From: Antedon mediterranea
Taxonomy: Eukaryota; Echinodermata; Crinoidea; Comatulida; Antedonidae
NCBI RefSeq assembly: GCF_964355755.1
Contig: NC_092675.1
Coordinates: forward strand, 4,002,312-4,066,311
Reading direction: 5' to 3'
DNA length: 64,000 nt
Below the pieces are notes generated by a model that worked only from the letters and a program-made list of their open reading frames with translations, ran no database searches and was not told the origin of the DNA. The translations under genes and the position numbers were made by a program. This document shows positions 62,001 to 64,000 of this stretch, piece by piece (position 1 is the stretch's first letter; every line of letters starts with the position of its first letter).

Positions 62001-62114
62001 TCATAAGAGAAACATTTGTTTTGGGGTTTTTTTCTGCAAAGGTGATTACCTTGATTAAAACTACAAAATTGCCTATTTAAAGTCTGGATTTTCTAATAAT
62101 GATATTGTGATTCC

Positions 62115-62238
62115 TAAAGCTCTGTCTACACTATCAAACTAGTTGATCAAATATGGTAGTGATAAGACATCATCATGTCCATATATGGGCACATCACATT
62201 TTTTGTCACCTAAAGTTTGATAGTGTAGACAGAGCTTA
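62115..62238. mobile_element. MITE copy 4, upstream of the tetraspan gene
   Basis: Starts TAAAGCTCTGTCTACACTAT, ends TTTGATAGTGTAGACAGAGC then TTA. Interior has AAATATGGTAGTGATAAGAC and CCATATATGGGCACATCACA. It lies about 160 bp before the first coding exon at 62398. A degenerate GTGATTCCTAA repeat fills the gap. Confidence 0.75.
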
Positions 62239-62397
62239 AGAGTAATATCGTGATCCCTAATAATGATCCTAAAGAGTGATATTGTGATTCGTAAATTGAT
62301 ATTGTGATTCCTAAGAGTAATATCGTGATTCCTAATAATGATACAGGTATTGTGATTTCTAAAGAGTGATTTCGTGATTTTTTTAAATAGGACAATC

Positions 62398-63626
62398 ATG
62401 AACATGAACGCGAATGAAGCTTTACCTCAACCACTGTCACACGTTAACCAAAAGAATATCTATATCTCAGCCATTCTTCAGATTATCTGGGCTTCTCTTG
62501 GTATAATTTATGGTATTGTTTTAATGGTGTTTACTTTACGCATGGATCAACTTACTATCAGTGCTGCGGTAAGACATTCATTTTGAAAGCAAAACAAAAT
62601 GCTAACTAACTGTTGAATTGTCGATGAATTATCGATAGTCAATCCCAGAATCGATCTATTGGTCCATGAATAAATAAATCAATTTATCCAGGAATTGTTT
62701 AAACAATTATGCCTATACAATGAAGCTAAATCATAACCAAAATATGCATTTGAACGACTGTCATACCCATCCTACAATGACCGTATCAACATCAAAGGCA
62801 TATGTGTTTGGTTGAACCAGGGAAGAGTGAAATTACAAAGAGTGAAATTCTAATTTCACTCTTCTCTCATTGAACACTTTTATTCATTTGGTACGGACCA
62901 AAAACATCTCCGCTGTATTATGATATGGCATTGTGTTGTATTTGTAGCTATACCTACCAGCAGGGGTGATCGGTTTAATTGCAGCCAAAGACATTGGAAT
63001 AAAGTCAGTAAGTAATGTTTTAGTTCTAGATTTTATTTTCCCTGGGGCTGGCGACATGAAGATTGAAAACAAAGCACGCACCCCAACCCCAAAAAAACAC
63101 GTCACAAAGGGAATACATTTTACGCCTGTAGAAGTTGTTCTTAATCTCTATCACGGATTTTTTCCTTTAGGGAACATTTTTCCTTTAGGGAACATTTTGC
63201 CTTTAGGGAACATTTTGCCTTTAGGGAACATTTTCTTTTCGAAACGAGGATTATAATACAAAAATGTATTTCGATGTAATTGTAACTTTTCTATTTTATA
63301 GGTTACAGCATACCAGATATTTTCGGCGATTAGTTGCGCTTTTGCTGCTATACAATCATTGCAATATTTCATACTAATGATTTTATTTTTTCCTTTCTTC
63401 ATTGGGGTAAGTACTAAAATAACTAGGCATATACTACAGTATTTATTACTATTCATGTTGGTTTGGTACATTATTAGAAATTCAAAATGAGTATAAATAT
63501 ATATAAATAATTGATCTATCTTTTCAGGGTTTTCTATTGAATCTAGCTCAATGTATCACCAGTGGCCTAGCGGCAGGTTCGATACAGTCATCACTAGGCT
63601 GTTGTTGGCAAAACATAGGTCCTACG
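62398..63626 (+). CDS. Partial multi-span membrane protein, MS4A/CD20-like layout (exons 1-4; continues past window)
   Basis: Exons 62398-62568, 62948-63007, 63302-63406 and 63528-63626 are all phase 0 with good GT-AG borders and give 145 aa with no stop. The N-terminus is short and polar (MNMNANEALPQPLSHVNQKN). It is followed by TM1 (IYISAILQIIWASLGIIYG and on), TM2 in exon 2 (YLPAGVIGLIAAKDIGIKS), TM3 in exon 3 (ending ILMILFFPFF) and a Gly/Ala-rich segment with CC in exon 4 (LGCCWQNIG). One exon per hydrophobic span, the small-residue TM1 and the P-AG-I-GLIAAK pattern of TM2 resemble MS4A family proteins, which are plasma-membrane or sensory tetraspans. The C-terminal part should lie beyond 64 kb. 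The start follows an AG at 62389-62390, so an earlier untranslated exon is likely. Other tetraspan families are possible; family identity is tentative, coding status is not. Confidence 0.65.
63163..63236. repeat. 18-bp tandem repeat, four copies, in tetraspan intron 2
   Basis: TTTAGGGAACATTTTTCC or TTTGCC variants occur four times. The plus ORF (62966-63256) and minus ORF (63151-63471) crossing it are artefacts. Confidence 0.85.
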
Positions 63627-63734
63627 GTATGTCTGTTATTTTAGACATCTTATCTGACTTTTTGCAGGTTTAACTATGAGTATTGCGTTTGTTTGTTTGT
63701 TTTTATTATTGTTTTAATAAAATAACTGCACGGT

Positions 63735-64000
63735 GTAGGCTGAATTGACTCCACGACGTTTGCGTGTGAACTTCTTTGGCAGTAGCGTTTGCCGCTTTGT
63801 ACCACAGTACATACTCCATCTTAACGAGTTTAGATATTAGACCTTTCTATAATTGCCGGTCTTTTCATTCGTCTTTCAACATCCCATTTCTTCTCATGGC
63901 ATAGCTAATCCATCCTTCTGCATCCCTCGTTTTGATCTTGAGAGCCAACTCTTTCCTTCTCAGTGAGGGTCAATCAATCTCTCCCCTCAACAACCCATTT
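63735..64000 (-). pseudogene. Possible LINE fragment at the window edge
   Basis: On the minus strand one frame gives WISYAMRRNGMLKDE, like the GYVMRRN-LLKD segment of some LINE RT C-termini; downstream frames are broken. The region is richer in GC than the flanking intron. It lies after exon 4 of the tetraspan gene, presumably in an intron. Confidence 0.3.

Larger units (their letters stand above)
59610..62114. other. Intergenic region between GAR1 and the tetraspan gene
   Basis: Holds the SINE at 60.27 kb, the MITE at 61.26 kb and dispersed repeat B at 61.91 kb. No coding exon is supported. Confidence 0.5.

Overview
This window is eukaryotic, AT-rich (roughly 30% GC by eye) and mostly non-coding. 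Split genes with GT-AG introns, an RGG-rich GAR1, a CAAP1 homologue, non-LTR retrotransposon remnants, SINEs, MITEs and many minisatellites point to an animal. Repeat style (TAGGCCTA-rich patches, LINE tails ending in TTGAA or ATT repeats, a 5S-rRNA-headed SINE, a FLYWCH-bearing DNA transposon) fits a marine invertebrate, perhaps an echinoderm or another invertebrate deuterostome. That placement is inference, not proof.

Layout. From 1 to about 42.6 kb I find no multi-exon gene I can name. The stretch holds decayed LINE reverse-transcriptase pieces (15.2, 20.0-20.4 and 33.5 kb), tRNA-derived SINEs (28.4 and 36.3 kb), a 5S-SINE tail (21.1 kb), one MITE (23.5 kb) and large tandem arrays (16.8-17.5, 24.0-24.4, 24.8-25.2, 38.0-39.6 and 40.07-40.34 kb). 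Three weak coding candidates lie here: a secreted-type 88-aa ORF (10.0 kb, minus), an orphan coiled-coil exon (18.1 kb, plus) and a 57-aa single-pass membrane micropeptide ORF (27.8 kb, minus).

From 42.6 to 47.7 kb on the minus strand lies a complete six-exon CAAP1 homologue (400 aa predicted; all splice phases agree). Its intron 3 carries a 13-copy 69-bp minisatellite that abuts the exon 4 acceptor, and its intron 5 holds a MITE.

From 47.8 to 56 kb is a mobile-element cluster between the divergent genes CAAP1 and GAR1. It contains an interrupted GATCGTCTT repeat field, a palindromic MITE, a 1.03-kb non-autonomous transposon with hAT-like ends, a LINE 3' end, and a decayed PHD-like plus FLYWCH gene flanked by two GC-rich inverted arms. 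The last unit may be the remains of one Mutator-like (MULE) element.

From 56.0 to 59.1 kb on the plus strand lies GAR1 (H/ACA snoRNP subunit, 209 aa predicted, four coding exons) with a ZNF143/Staf-type motif upstream. Its intron 3 contains a MITE and an antisense 5S-rRNA SINE. From 62.4 kb to beyond the window on the plus strand are the first four coding exons of a multi-span membrane protein with MS4A/CD20-like layout.

The three named genes do not form an obvious pathway. CAAP1 (apoptosis-related) and GAR1 (rRNA pseudouridylation and telomerase RNP) are general cellular genes, and the rest is largely transposon and satellite biology.
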